From the NCBI GenBank assembly GCA_928721565.1, contig OV788638.1, forward strand, positions 1,178,001 to 1,242,000: a DNA stretch of 64,000 nucleotides, given 5' to 3'. The translations under genes and the position numbers were made by a program. The notes beneath the pieces are model-generated. The model saw only the letters and a program-made list of their open reading frames with translations. It was not told where the DNA came from and searched no databases. This stretch comes from an uncultured Clostridia bacterium (GTDB taxonomy: Bacteria; Bacillota; Clostridia; TANB77; CAG-508). Positions 40,867 through 49,596 of the stretch are shown piece by piece; positions within the stretch are counted from its first letter, which is position 1; each line of letters begins with the position of its first letter.

Positions 40867-41790
40867 ATGGAAGAAGAAAATTTTGAAAAACTATATAATG
40901 AATCATTAAATACAAAAAAGTTCGACAAAAGAATAACAGGAACTGTAATACAAATTTCAAGTAAAGGAGAAATATTTGTAGATTTTAAATATAAAGCAGA
41001 TGGAATAATACCAAGAAAAGAATATTCAGATGATGAAAATACAAATCCAAAAGATGAATTCAAACCAGGAGATACAATAACTGCAGATGTATTAAAATGG
41101 AATGATGGGGTAGGAAATGTACTTTTATCATATAAGAAATATAAAAGAGAAGAAGATAAAAAAAGAGAAAAAGAACTAAAAATTAAACAGGCAGAAGAAA
41201 TAAAGAGACAGAAAATAGAAAGAGCTAAAAACATTGAAGAATTTTGGAACAACATAAAAATAGGAAAAATATATACAGGAACTATTTCAAAAATTGTTGA
41301 TTATGGAATCTTTGTAGACTTAGGAGTAACAAATGGCCTTGCACATAAATCAGAATTAGTATGGGATAGAAACGAAAAATTAGAAGATAAATTTAATGTT
41401 GGTGACGCGATTGAAGTTAAAATAAAAGACTTCAATAAAGAAGAAAGAAAAATCAGTTTGGAATATCCCTTAAAAGGAGAAAATCCTTGGTTCGCTAAGG
41501 CTAATAAATACGAAATAAATGACATAGTGACTTGTAAAGTGGTAAAATTTGCACCATTTGGAGCATTTGTAGAAATAGAAAATGGATTAGAAGGGTTAGT
41601 ACATAATTCAGAAATAACAGGATTAAGAAGAGTAGTAAAGCCAGAAGATGAATTACAATTAGGTCAAACAGTGAATGCTAAAATTATAAACATAGATAAA
41701 GAAAAACTTAAAATAGGATTGTCTATTAAAGAACTTGAAGGAACTTCTTCAGAATATGGATATGAAGAATATATTTCTGGCAAAGCATAA
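40867..41790 (+). CDS. Multi-S1-domain RNA-binding protein (RpsA-like)
   Basis: 307 residues with three S1 repeats: one at about 20-95 (GTVIQISSKGEIFVDF), one at about 135-205 (YTGTISKIVDYGIFVDLG, GLAHKSEL), one at about 217-290 (CKVVKFAPFGAFVEIENGLE, GLVHNSEI), joined by a Lys/Glu-rich helical linker at 95-130. It is shorter than four-domain Gram-positive RpsA homologues. Likely binds mRNA at the ribosome. AAAGGATG region precedes ATG 40867. It is flanked by the two paralogous unknown genes. Confidence 0.9.
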   Translation: MEEENFEKLYNESLNTKKFDKRITGTVIQISSKGEIFVDFKYKADGIIPRKEYSDDENTNPKDEFKPGDTITADVLKWNDGVGNVLLSYKKYKREEDKKREKELKIKQAEEIKRQKIERAKNIEEFWNNIKIGKIYTGTISKIVDYGIFVDLGVTNGLAHKSELVWDRNEKLEDKFNVGDAIEVKIKDFNKEERKISLEYPLKGENPWFAKANKYEINDIVTCKVVKFAPFGAFVEIENGLEGLVHNSEITGLRRVVKPEDELQLGQTVNAKIINIDKEKLKIGLSIKELEGTSSEYGYEEYISGKA

Positions 41791-41792
41791 AC

Positions 41793-41822
41793 TTGACAAA
41801 AGAAACTAAAATATGGTATTGT
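41793..41822 (+). promoter_or_regulatory. Promoter of the second paralogous gene
   Basis: Perfect TTGACA (41793-41798), 18-base spacer and TATTGT (41817-41822), ten bases before the shared leader element. Confidence 0.65.
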
Positions 41823-41831
41823 CTAGAGACA

Positions 41832-41876
41832 AAGGAGGTATAAATTTACAAAAATAATTATTAAGTAAATGTAACT
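41832..41876 (+). promoter_or_regulatory. Shared leader element, copy 2
   Basis: Same organisation as 40016-40060: AAGGAGGTA, then ATTTAC (41844-41849) and GTAAAT (41865-41870), then GTAACT. The loop sequence differs while both flanks are conserved. Confidence 0.7.
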
Positions 41877-41906
41877 AGTTAACAATGATTTTTTTAGGAG
41901 AAGAAA

Positions 41907-42497
41907 ATGTTAGTCTATATCAATGAAAATATTTTATGGAAATTCTTTGGGTGCAATGAAGATGAACATGAGAAAATAATTGGAGAACTACTTACAATAG
42001 AAGGAAAAGACATAAAGAGCGGAAATTTAAAAGAAATCAAATTAAAAATTAGCGATAATATTGGTGATTATTATCCTGATTCAGGATTAATATCAGATAA
42101 CTACCATATAAAGGAAAATGATTCTGTAATTGCAAGTGCTTTAGATAAACAAGATGGAATAATTGTTCTGACAGCAAATACTTACTATGATGATGAAGAT
42201 GAAGATATATATATATCAAAATCGCAAAAAGAGAATGTAGATATTATCAGCGCAATAAGAGTCAAAAGATATCTGTATAATGGAATTGTATATTTAATAA
42301 AAATTAAAAAATTAGAAAAAAATTCAACTATTCCTATTTATTATAAAAAAAGTGGTTGCAAAAAACTGAAAAACCATGATGTAATATATACATATACAAA
42401 TATAAATAGTAAATTAAAGGAATATTTTGTTGAAACTGACTTAAGAACTTATATACCGATCTCTGATAAATACATATCTTTATCAGAGATATATTAA
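41907..42497 (+). CDS. Protein of unknown function, paralogue of the gene at 40091
   Basis: 196 residues, no recognised family. C-terminal blocks ENVDIISAIRV, VYLIKIKKLEKNSTIPIYY, KNHDVIYTY and YISLSEIY align with the first protein; N-terminal halves differ strongly. Acidic middle (YDDEDEDIYIS). Own promoter, leader element, AGGAGA ribosome site and terminator. The pairing of a conserved C-terminus with a variable N-terminus would suit a recognition or adaptor role, but that is inference. Confidence 0.72.
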   Translation: MLVYINENILWKFFGCNEDEHEKIIGELLTIEGKDIKSGNLKEIKLKISDNIGDYYPDSGLISDNYHIKENDSVIASALDKQDGIIVLTANTYYDDEDEDIYISKSQKENVDIISAIRVKRYLYNGIVYLIKIKKLEKNSTIPIYYKKSGCKKLKNHDVIYTYTNINSKLKEYFVETDLRTYIPISDKYISLSEIY

Positions 42498-42513
42498 AAA
42501 TAATTGTTAACTT

Positions 42514-42549
42514 ATGGCATATTTTAACTTTGTTAAAATATGCCATTTC
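42514..42549 (+). terminator. Terminator of second paralogous gene
   Basis: Perfect 15-bp stem ATGGCATATTTTAAC/GTTAAAATATGCCAT with a 3-base loop and a short T-rich tail. Confidence 0.82.
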
Positions 42550-42646
42550 TAATATTAAAAGAGAATAAATTTTCAGTATATTACTTTGTTCTTGTGCAGT
42601 ATAAAAATATATTAATTGGGAAAAATAACCTAAGGAGGTTGATTTT

Positions 42647-43081
42647 ATGGAAGATATTAATGTAAAAGTTTTAGATGAAGTTAATAAAGGAACAACAATG
42701 GGAATGGATGCAATTCATTTTGTTTCAGATAAAGTTGGAGATGAAAGATTCAAAAAGGTTCTAGATGTAGAATATGGAAAGTATAAGAAAATAGCAGAAA
42801 GAATAGACAACATATATTCTCAATATGCTAGTAAAGAACCACATGAAACAAATAAAATGGAAAAAATGATGACATGGTATGGAATAAACATGAAAACAAT
42901 GAATGACCAAAGCAATTCTAAAATTTCAGAATTATTGATGAAAGGCACTAATATGGGAATTATTGAGGGACGAAGATTACTTAACAATAACCCAAGTGTT
43001 GATACTGAAGTAAAAAACATTTTAAATGATTTTGTTGTTATGCAAGAAGACAGTGTGGAAACTTTAAAAAAATACTTATAA
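42647..43081 (+). CDS. Helical ferritin-like small protein, unknown function
   Basis: 144 residues predicted to be almost all helix (four amphipathic stretches) with ferritin-like spacing, reminiscent of DUF2383-type proteins. Repeated TTMGMDAIHF and KGTNMGIIEGRRLL motifs suggest an internal duplication. No CxxC or clear ExxH pair. AAGGAGG precedes ATG 42647. Monocistronic and immediately before gap. Confidence 0.55.
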   Translation: MEDINVKVLDEVNKGTTMGMDAIHFVSDKVGDERFKKVLDVEYGKYKKIAERIDNIYSQYASKEPHETNKMEKMMTWYGINMKTMNDQSNSKISELLMKGTNMGIIEGRRLLNNNPSVDTEVKNILNDFVVMQEDSVETLKKYL

Positions 43082-43096
43082 AATTTCAAATACTAC

Positions 43097-43125
43097 TTGA
43101 AATGTAAAGAATTTTGTTATAGAAT
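43097..43125 (+). promoter_or_regulatory. Promoter of the glycolytic operon
   Basis: TTGAAA, 17-base spacer, TAGAAT, 85 bases before gap. A TTTCAA/TTGAAA dyad (43084-43102) overlaps the -35. Confidence 0.5.
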
Positions 43126-43209
43126 AAACTTGCCTGAAGAGGGTAAAAATAGAATTAGAGGTTAGAAAAGGAAATAAACAACTAACATCTAAAAAAGGAG
43201 GAAATTTTT

Positions 43210-44220
43210 ATGTCAGTAAAAGTAGGAATTAATGGATTCGGAAGAATTGGAAAATTAGCATTCCAAGCAGCATTAGGAAAAGAGGAGGTAGAGGTTGTAG
43301 CAGTTAATGACCCATTTGTAGCAGCAGACTACATGGCATATATGACAAAATTTGATACTGTACATGGAAGATTCAACGGAACAGTAGAAGAAAAAGATGG
43401 AAATTTAGTAGTAAATGGAAGAACAATAAAAGTATATAATGAAATGGACCCAAAGAACATTCCTTGGGGAGAATTAGGAGTAGAATATGTTCTAGAATGT
43501 TCTGGAGTATTCACAACAATGGAAAAAGCACAAGCACATTTAGATGCAGGAGCTAAAAAAGTATTAATAAGTGCACCATCAAAAGATGCACCAATGTTTG
43601 TAATGGGAGTAAACAACACAACATATACATCAGATATGAACATTGTATCAAATGCATCATGCACAACAAACTGTTTAGCACCACTTGCAAAAGTAATAAA
43701 TGATAATTTTGGAATTAAAGAAGGACTTATGACAACAGTTCATGCAACAACAGCAACACAAAAAACAGTTGATGGAGCTTCTAAAAAAGATTGGAGAGGT
43801 GGACGTGCAGCAGCAGCTAACATCATCCCATCATCAACAGGAGCTGCAAAAGCAGTAGGAAAAGTTATCCCATCATTAAATGGAAAATTAACAGGTATGT
43901 CATTCAGAGTACCAACAGTTGATGTTTCAGTTGTTGATTTAACAGTTAACCTAGAAAAACCAACAACATATGAAGAAATTTGTGCAGCCGTAAAAAGAGC
44001 TACAGAAAATGAAATGAAAGGAATAATGGAATATACAGATGAAGCTGTAGTTTCATCAGACTTTGTTTCAGATATGCATACATCAATATTTGATGCAACA
44101 GCAGGAATAATGTTAACAGATACATTTGTTAAATTAGTAGCTTGGTATGACAACGAATGGGGATATTCAAACAAATTAATCGACTTAGCATGCTACATGG
44201 CATCAGTAGATCATCAATAA
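43210..44220 (+). CDS. gap: Glyceraldehyde-3-phosphate dehydrogenase
   Basis: A 336-residue type I NAD-dependent enzyme. GINGFGRIGKLAF is the NAD-binding start, SNASCTTNCLAP carries the catalytic Cys, and WYDNEWGYSNKL is at the C-terminus. First gene of the lower-glycolysis cluster. AAAGGAGG precedes ATG. Confidence 0.98.
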   Translation: MSVKVGINGFGRIGKLAFQAALGKEEVEVVAVNDPFVAADYMAYMTKFDTVHGRFNGTVEEKDGNLVVNGRTIKVYNEMDPKNIPWGELGVEYVLECSGVFTTMEKAQAHLDAGAKKVLISAPSKDAPMFVMGVNNTTYTSDMNIVSNASCTTNCLAPLAKVINDNFGIKEGLMTTVHATTATQKTVDGASKKDWRGGRAAAANIIPSSTGAAKAVGKVIPSLNGKLTGMSFRVPTVDVSVVDLTVNLEKPTTYEEICAAVKRATENEMKGIMEYTDEAVVSSDFVSDMHTSIFDATAGIMLTDTFVKLVAWYDNEWGYSNKLIDLACYMASVDHQ

Positions 44221-44226
44221 AATTTC

Positions 44227-44257
44227 AAGGTTAGGGGCTTCTAGCCTCTAGCCTTTT
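44227..44257 (+). terminator. Intra-operon attenuating hairpin between gap and pgk
   Basis: AAGGTTAGGGGC pairs with GCCTCTAGCCTT (two wobble positions) with a 5-base loop and T4. A weak terminator of this kind would give more gap than pgk mRNA. Confidence 0.65.
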
Positions 44258-44289
44258 AATGCTTTTTAAAATATAAGGAGGAATTTTTA

Positions 44290-45474
44290 ATGAGTAAAAA
44301 AACAGTAAGAGATATAGATTTAAAAGGAAAAAAAGTATTTGTAAGATGCGATTTCAATGTACCAATGGACGAAAATCAAAATATCACAGATAATAGAAGA
44401 ATAGTCGCAGCATTGCCAACTATAAAATATTTAATTGAACAAAATTGTAAAATAATTTTAGCATCTCACTTAGGTAGACCAAAAGGAGAAGTTAAACCAG
44501 AATTTTCTTTAGCTCCAGTTGCAAAAGAATTGTCAAAACAATTAGGACAAGAAGTATTAATGGCAAAAGATGTTATTGGAGAAAGTGCAAAAACACTAGC
44601 TGAAAATTTACAAGAAGGTCAAGTAATGTTACTTGAAAATGTAAGATTCCATAGAGAAGAAACAGATAACAATCCAGAATTTGCTAAAGAATTAGCAAGT
44701 ATGGCAGAAGTATTTGTAAATGATGCATTTGGAACAGCACATAGAGCACATGCATCAACAGAAGGAATATCACATTATTTACCATCTGTATCAGGATTTT
44801 TAATAGAAAAAGAATTAAAATTCTTAGGTGATGCATTAAATAATCCAGAAAGACCATTTGTAGCAATACTTGGAGGCGCAAAAGTTTCAGACAAAATAGG
44901 TGTTATAGATAGTTTATTAGAAAAAGTAGATACATTAATGATTGGTGGAGGAATGGCATATACATTCTTTAAAACTCAAGGATATGAAGTTGGAAATTCA
45001 CTATGTGAACCAGATAAATGCGAATTAGCATTAAACTTAATGAAAAAAGCAAAAGAAAAAGGTGTAAAATTCTTATTACCAATTGATACAAAAGTAGGAA
45101 AAGAATTTAAACCTGATACAGAAAGTAAAACAGTAGCTTGGACAGAAATTCCGGAAGGATGGGAAGGATTTGACATTGGAGAAAAAACAATAGAAATGTT
45201 CAAGAATGAATTAAAAACAGCAAAAACAGTTGTATGGAATGGACCTTTAGGATTATTTGAATTCGACCAATTTGCAATCGGAACAAATGCAATTGCACAT
45301 GCATTAGCAGAATTAGATGCTACAACAATAATTGGTGGTGGAGATTCAGCTGCAGCAGTTGAAAAAGCTGGATTAGCTGACAAAATGACACATATTTCAA
45401 CAGGTGGAGGAGCTTCACTTGAATTCTTAGAAGGAAAGAAATTACCAGGAATTGAATGTTTACAAGATAAATAA
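44290..45474 (+). CDS. pgk: Phosphoglycerate kinase
   Basis: 394 residues. Substrate-binding RCDFNVPMD, LASHLGRPKGE and ENVRFHREE are in the N-domain; nucleotide-binding VAILGGAKVSDKI and the GGGDSAAAVEKAG loop in the C-domain. Makes ATP from 1,3-bisphosphoglycerate. AAGGAGG precedes ATG 44290. Confidence 0.98.
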   Translation: MSKKTVRDIDLKGKKVFVRCDFNVPMDENQNITDNRRIVAALPTIKYLIEQNCKIILASHLGRPKGEVKPEFSLAPVAKELSKQLGQEVLMAKDVIGESAKTLAENLQEGQVMLLENVRFHREETDNNPEFAKELASMAEVFVNDAFGTAHRAHASTEGISHYLPSVSGFLIEKELKFLGDALNNPERPFVAILGGAKVSDKIGVIDSLLEKVDTLMIGGGMAYTFFKTQGYEVGNSLCEPDKCELALNLMKKAKEKGVKFLLPIDTKVGKEFKPDTESKTVAWTEIPEGWEGFDIGEKTIEMFKNELKTAKTVVWNGPLGLFEFDQFAIGTNAIAHALAELDATTIIGGGDSAAAVEKAGLADKMTHISTGGGASLEFLEGKKLPGIECLQDK

Positions 45475-45486
45475 AGGATGTAGAAT

Positions 45487-46050
45487 ATGAAAACAGTACA
45501 ATATAAGGTATATGACAAAAGCGGAAAATTAAAAAAGTTAATTAATAAAAACAGAGAAAAAGAATTAAATGAAAAAGAATGGCTAAATGGTGTAACATGT
45601 TTCGTAATAAATGAAAAAGGAGAAGCACTTATTGAAAAACGAGTAAATAAAGGGCTTACTCCTGGTAAATTGGACTTATGTTCAGGACATGTTGATGGAG
45701 AAGAAACTCAAACACAGGCTATGATAAGAGAATTAAAAGAAGAATTAGGAATACAATTAGAAGAGGCAAGTGATGTAATAAAAATAACACAAGAATCAAT
45801 TCCTTTAAGGTTTGAAAGTTCAGGTAGAAATAAAAATTTCTTTATTACGTTTTATTGTTTAAAAAGAAATAACTCAAATATTGTATTTCAAAAAGAAGAA
45901 ATCGATAAAATAGTTTGGTTGCCATTAGAAGAAACATTTGAATTAATAAGGAGTGGAAGAACCAAATTTCCTAAATCTTATAATTATGAAAAGATATTCG
46001 AAAAAGTTAGAAATATCTATAATAAAGAAATAGAAAGAGAACAAAGATGA
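45487..46050 (+). CDS. Nudix hydrolase
   Basis: 187 residues with a perfect Nudix box GHVDGEE...RELKEELGI (Gx5Ex7REUxEExGU) at about residues 68-90. The N-terminal extension (YKVYDKSGKLKKLINKNREKEL) and layout resemble the IDI-like/YfcD branch that acts on diphosphates linked to alcohols or nucleosides. It lies 12 bases after pgk and overlaps the next gene by four bases, so it is cotranscribed with glycolysis. Substrate unknown. Confidence 0.9.
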   Translation: MKTVQYKVYDKSGKLKKLINKNREKELNEKEWLNGVTCFVINEKGEALIEKRVNKGLTPGKLDLCSGHVDGEETQTQAMIRELKEELGIQLEEASDVIKITQESIPLRFESSGRNKNFFITFYCLKRNNSNIVFQKEEIDKIVWLPLEETFELIRSGRTKFPKSYNYEKIFEKVRNIYNKEIEREQR

Positions 46051-46601
46051 TAGTAACATTGTCAGGAGTAACAGGAACAGGCAAATCTTTTTTTAAGAAT
46101 GTAATTTCACAAGAATTAAACTTTAAAAATTTAGTTATTGTAACAACTAGAGAAAAAAGAAATGGTGAAATAAATAGAATAGATAAAGAATTTGTTAGTG
46201 AAGAGGAATTTGCAAAATTAAAGAAAGAAAATAAAATTGCAGTAGATTTTGAGTTTTTAGGTTCAAAATATGCATATAGAAAAAGTGATCTTGATTCAGA
46301 TATTAATCAGGTAACAGAAGTACATTATAATACAATTTATGAATTTAAGAAAAATGCAAAAAATGTATTTGCAATTTATATGATACCAAAAGATTTAAAA
46401 AGAGCAAAGCAAGAGCTACAAAAAAGAAATTTATCCAAAGAAGTTGAACAAAAACGTTTGAAAGAAATTGATGAACAAATAAAAGAATATAAAAAAAATA
46501 AAAATTTACAAAAGCAATTTGATTATGTTTTTGTAAATGACTATTCAGAAAAAGCAAAAAACGACTTGCTTAAGATAATTAAAAGGAGGTCAGAACAATG
46601 A
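46047..46601 (+). CDS. Divergent guanylate-kinase-like P-loop protein
   Basis: 184 residues. P-loop GVTGTGKSF at about 7-15 and a guanylate-kinase-like TTREKRNGEINRIDKEFVSEEEF are visible, but the middle and C-terminal parts (basic KRAKQELQKRN and KEYKKNKNLQKQF helices) diverge from true Gmk, a full copy of which is encoded at 60553. It overlaps the Nudix gene and tpiA by four bases on each side. A nucleoside or small-molecule kinase role paired with the Nudix enzyme is plausible, not shown. Confidence 0.8.
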   Translation: MIVTLSGVTGTGKSFFKNVISQELNFKNLVIVTTREKRNGEINRIDKEFVSEEEFAKLKKENKIAVDFEFLGSKYAYRKSDLDSDINQVTEVHYNTIYEFKKNAKNVFAIYMIPKDLKRAKQELQKRNLSKEVEQKRLKEIDEQIKEYKKNKNLQKQFDYVFVNDYSEKAKNDLLKIIKRRSEQ

Positions 46602-47347
46602 GAAGAAAAGTAATAGCAGGAAACTGGAAAATGAATATGCTTCCAAATGAAGCTATAGATTTTATACAAGAATTAACACCACTTGTTAAAGAAACAAAAA
46701 ATGAAGTTATACTATGTGTGCCATATACAGACTTATTTTATGCTTTATTACATGTGCAAGGAACAAACATAAAAATAGGAGCACAAAATATGCACTGGGA
46801 AGAAAAAGGAGCATACACAGGAGAAGTATCAGCCCAAATGCTTAAGTCAATAGGAGTAGAATATGTAATCATAGGACATTCTGAAAGAAGACAGTATTTT
46901 GCTGAAACAGATGAAACTGTAAATAAAAAAATTAAATCAGCTCTAGCACATGGATTAAAACCAATAGTTTGTGTTGGAGAAACATTAGAACAAAGAGAAG
47001 CTGGAGAAACAGAGAAAATCGTAACAAACCAAATAGCAAAAGCATTTGAAGAAATAGACTCAGCAGATTTAGAAAAAATAATTGTTGCATATGAACCAAT
47101 ATGGGCAATAGGAACTGGAAAAACTGCGACAAAAGAGGACGCAAATGCCACAATAATGCAGATAAGAAAAAAATTAGCAGAAATATATGGACAAAATGAG
47201 GCAAATGGAGTTATAATACAATATGGCGGAAGTGTAAAATCTTCAAATGCGAAAGAATTATTCGAAATGTCTGATATTGACGGAGGCCTTGTAGGAGGTG
47301 CAAGTTTAAAAGCAGATGAGTTTTCAAAAATAGTAAATTTCGAATAA
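46598..47347 (+). CDS. tpiA: Triosephosphate isomerase
   Basis: A 249-residue TIM barrel. AGNWKMNM carries the catalytic Lys, IGHSERRQYF the His and VAYEPIWAIGTGKTAT the Glu and loop 6; IQYGGSVKSSNA and GGLVGGASL bind phosphate. AGGAGG precedes ATG. Confidence 0.98.
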   Translation: MRRKVIAGNWKMNMLPNEAIDFIQELTPLVKETKNEVILCVPYTDLFYALLHVQGTNIKIGAQNMHWEEKGAYTGEVSAQMLKSIGVEYVIIGHSERRQYFAETDETVNKKIKSALAHGLKPIVCVGETLEQREAGETEKIVTNQIAKAFEEIDSADLEKIIVAYEPIWAIGTGKTATKEDANATIMQIRKKLAEIYGQNEANGVIIQYGGSVKSSNAKELFEMSDIDGGLVGGASLKADEFSKIVNFE

Positions 47348-47369
47348 TATAGAAAGGAATGTTGAAATA

Positions 47370-48902
47370 ATGGAAAAGAAACCAGTAATGCTAATGATAT
47401 TAGATGGATTTGGAATTAATGATAAAACAGATGGTAATGCTGCAAAACTAGCTAATACACCTAATTTAGATAGACTTAAGAAAAAATACCCAACAACAGA
47501 AGTATATGCAAGTGGACTTGAAGTAGGATTGCCAGATGGACAAATGGGAAATTCTGAAGTAGGACATACAAATATAGGAGCAGGAAGAATTGTATATCAA
47601 GAATTAACAAAAATAACAAAATCAATTGAAGATGGAGATTTTTTTGCAATACCAGAATTTATTGAAGCAATAGAAAACTGTAAAAGATACAATTCTAAAT
47701 TACACATATTAGGACTTGTATCAGATGGAGGAGTTCACAGCCACAATCGTCATTTATATGCATTGTTAGAACTAGCAAAAAGAAGAGATTTTGAAAATGT
47801 ATATGTACATTGTTTCTTAGATGGTAGAGATACTCCACCAGCATCAGCAGAGGGATATATAACTCAACTTGAAGAAAAAATGAGAGAAAAAGGTGTTGGA
47901 AAAATTGCAACTTTATCAGGAAGATACTATGCAATGGATAGAGACAAGAGATGGGATAGAGTACAAAAATGTTATGATGCAATGGTAAATGGAAAGGGAA
48001 ATAAGTCAACATCAGCAACAATTGCTATAGAAGATTCATATCAAAAAGAAGTATTTGATGAATTTGTTGAACCAACTGTAATTTGTAATGGTGATACTCC
48101 AATTGCTACAATCAAAGAACATGACTCTATAATATTCTTTAATTTTAGACCTGATAGAGCAAGACAAATAACAAGAGCCATAGTTGATAAAGATTTTGAT
48201 GCATTCGAAACAAAGAAAATGGAAACTTATTTTGTATGTTTCACAAGCTATGATGAAACAATGCCAAATGTAAAAATAGCTTTCAAAAAAGAACCACTAG
48301 TAAATACATTTGGAGAAATAATTAGCAAACATGGTTTAACACAACTTCGTATTGCAGAAACAGAAAAATATGCTCATGTTACATTTTTCTTTAATGGTGG
48401 TGAAGAAAAGCAATACCCAGGAGAAGATAGGATATTAGTTCCATCTCCAAAAGTAGCAACCTATGACTTACAACCAGAAATGAGCGCACCAGAAGTTACT
48501 AAAAAAGTAGTAGAAGCAATAAACAGTGGAAAATATGATTCAATTATATTAAATTATGCAAATACAGATATGGTAGGACATACAGGAAACTTACCAGCAG
48601 CTATAAAAGCTGTAGAAACAATAGATGAATGTGTTGGAAAAGTAGTAGAAGCTATAGTTGCACACCATGGAACAATACTAATAACTGCAGATCATGGAAA
48701 TTGTGAGCAAATGATAGATTATAAAACAGGAGAACCTCACACAGCACATACAACAAATCCTGTTCCACTTATATTAGTAACAGAAGATACCAGCTTAAAG
48801 CTAAAAGAAGGGAAACTTGCAGATTTAGCACCAACTATGTTAGAATTATTAGGAATTGAAAAACCTAAAGAAATGACAGGTGAAAGTATTCTAGTAAAAT
48901 AA
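47370..48902 (+). CDS. gpmI: 2,3-bisphosphoglycerate-independent phosphoglycerate mutase
   Basis: A 510-residue alkaline-phosphatase-superfamily enzyme. MLMILDGFGIND, the nucleophile Ser in QMGNSEVGHTNIGAGR, FLDGRDTPP, and metal ligands in ADHGNCEQM with EPHTAHTTNPVPLI are all present. Interconverts 3- and 2-phosphoglycerate using manganese. AAAGGAA precedes ATG. Confidence 0.98.
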   Translation: MEKKPVMLMILDGFGINDKTDGNAAKLANTPNLDRLKKKYPTTEVYASGLEVGLPDGQMGNSEVGHTNIGAGRIVYQELTKITKSIEDGDFFAIPEFIEAIENCKRYNSKLHILGLVSDGGVHSHNRHLYALLELAKRRDFENVYVHCFLDGRDTPPASAEGYITQLEEKMREKGVGKIATLSGRYYAMDRDKRWDRVQKCYDAMVNGKGNKSTSATIAIEDSYQKEVFDEFVEPTVICNGDTPIATIKEHDSIIFFNFRPDRARQITRAIVDKDFDAFETKKMETYFVCFTSYDETMPNVKIAFKKEPLVNTFGEIISKHGLTQLRIAETEKYAHVTFFFNGGEEKQYPGEDRILVPSPKVATYDLQPEMSAPEVTKKVVEAINSGKYDSIILNYANTDMVGHTGNLPAAIKAVETIDECVGKVVEAIVAHHGTILITADHGNCEQMIDYKTGEPHTAHTTNPVPLILVTEDTSLKLKEGKLADLAPTMLELLGIEKPKEMTGESILVK

Positions 48903-48916
48903 AAAGGGTGAATAAG

Positions 48917-49582
48917 TTGTTAAATAGTAGCAAAAGAATAAAAAAGATATATGAAGAAATACAAAAAAAAATATTTTATGCAGTACCAGGAAAATGGGAT
49001 GAGCTATATCTTTATGCCTCAATAATTGATAGGCTTGGAGAGGTTCAAACTGGGGAAATGTATTTCTATTTTATGCCAAAAGGAATATTAAAAAGAAAAT
49101 TTATAAATGTATATGAAGTTCCTTCAAAGTATGACATTGAAGAAAATGAATATATGAAATTGGTTGACTTGTTATATGATGAAATAAAACAATTAAGAGA
49201 GACATTTATAAAAGAAAAGCAAAAAGTTTGGTCAAATATAACAATATCAATTAAAAATAATAGATTTAAAATAGAGTATAATTATGATACTTTATTTGGA
49301 GGCCAAGAAGAATATTATGATCATCACATATTTTGGAGAAATAAATATTTACAAATAGAACCACATGGCAAAAAAGAAAAGAAAGCAATGGAACAATACT
49401 TATTAAATAGAAAACCTGCCAAAAAGAAAAATGATGAATATGATGCAGGAATTTATAATAATAATCATACAAATATAATAACTTATGAAACATCAGATTT
49501 TAAGGAAACACAAAAAGTAGAATATATAGCAACAAATCAAGAAACACAAAAAGTTAAAAATCAAATATTATGTAATAAATGA
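48917..49582 (+). CDS. YezG/DUF600-family immunity-like protein
   Basis: About 221 residues. IKKIYEEIQKKIFYAVPGKW, ELYLYASI, GEMYFYFMPKG, VWSNITISIKNNRFKIEYNY and HHIFWRNKYL match the YezG (DUF600) family, whose members neutralise YeeF-type polymorphic toxins in Bacillus. A 60-residue charged tail (about 155-221) is extra. No toxin gene is nearby; it sits in the glycolytic operon between gpmI and the NifU-like gene, so it may be an orphan immunity gene or have another job. AAGGGTGA favours TTG 48917 over GTG 48908. Confidence 0.78.
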   Translation: MLNSSKRIKKIYEEIQKKIFYAVPGKWDELYLYASIIDRLGEVQTGEMYFYFMPKGILKRKFINVYEVPSKYDIEENEYMKLVDLLYDEIKQLRETFIKEKQKVWSNITISIKNNRFKIEYNYDTLFGGQEEYYDHHIFWRNKYLQIEPHGKKEKKAMEQYLLNRKPAKKKNDEYDAGIYNNNHTNIITYETSDFKETQKVEYIATNQETQKVKNQILCNK

Positions 49583-49596
49583 AAGGAGCAATAAAA

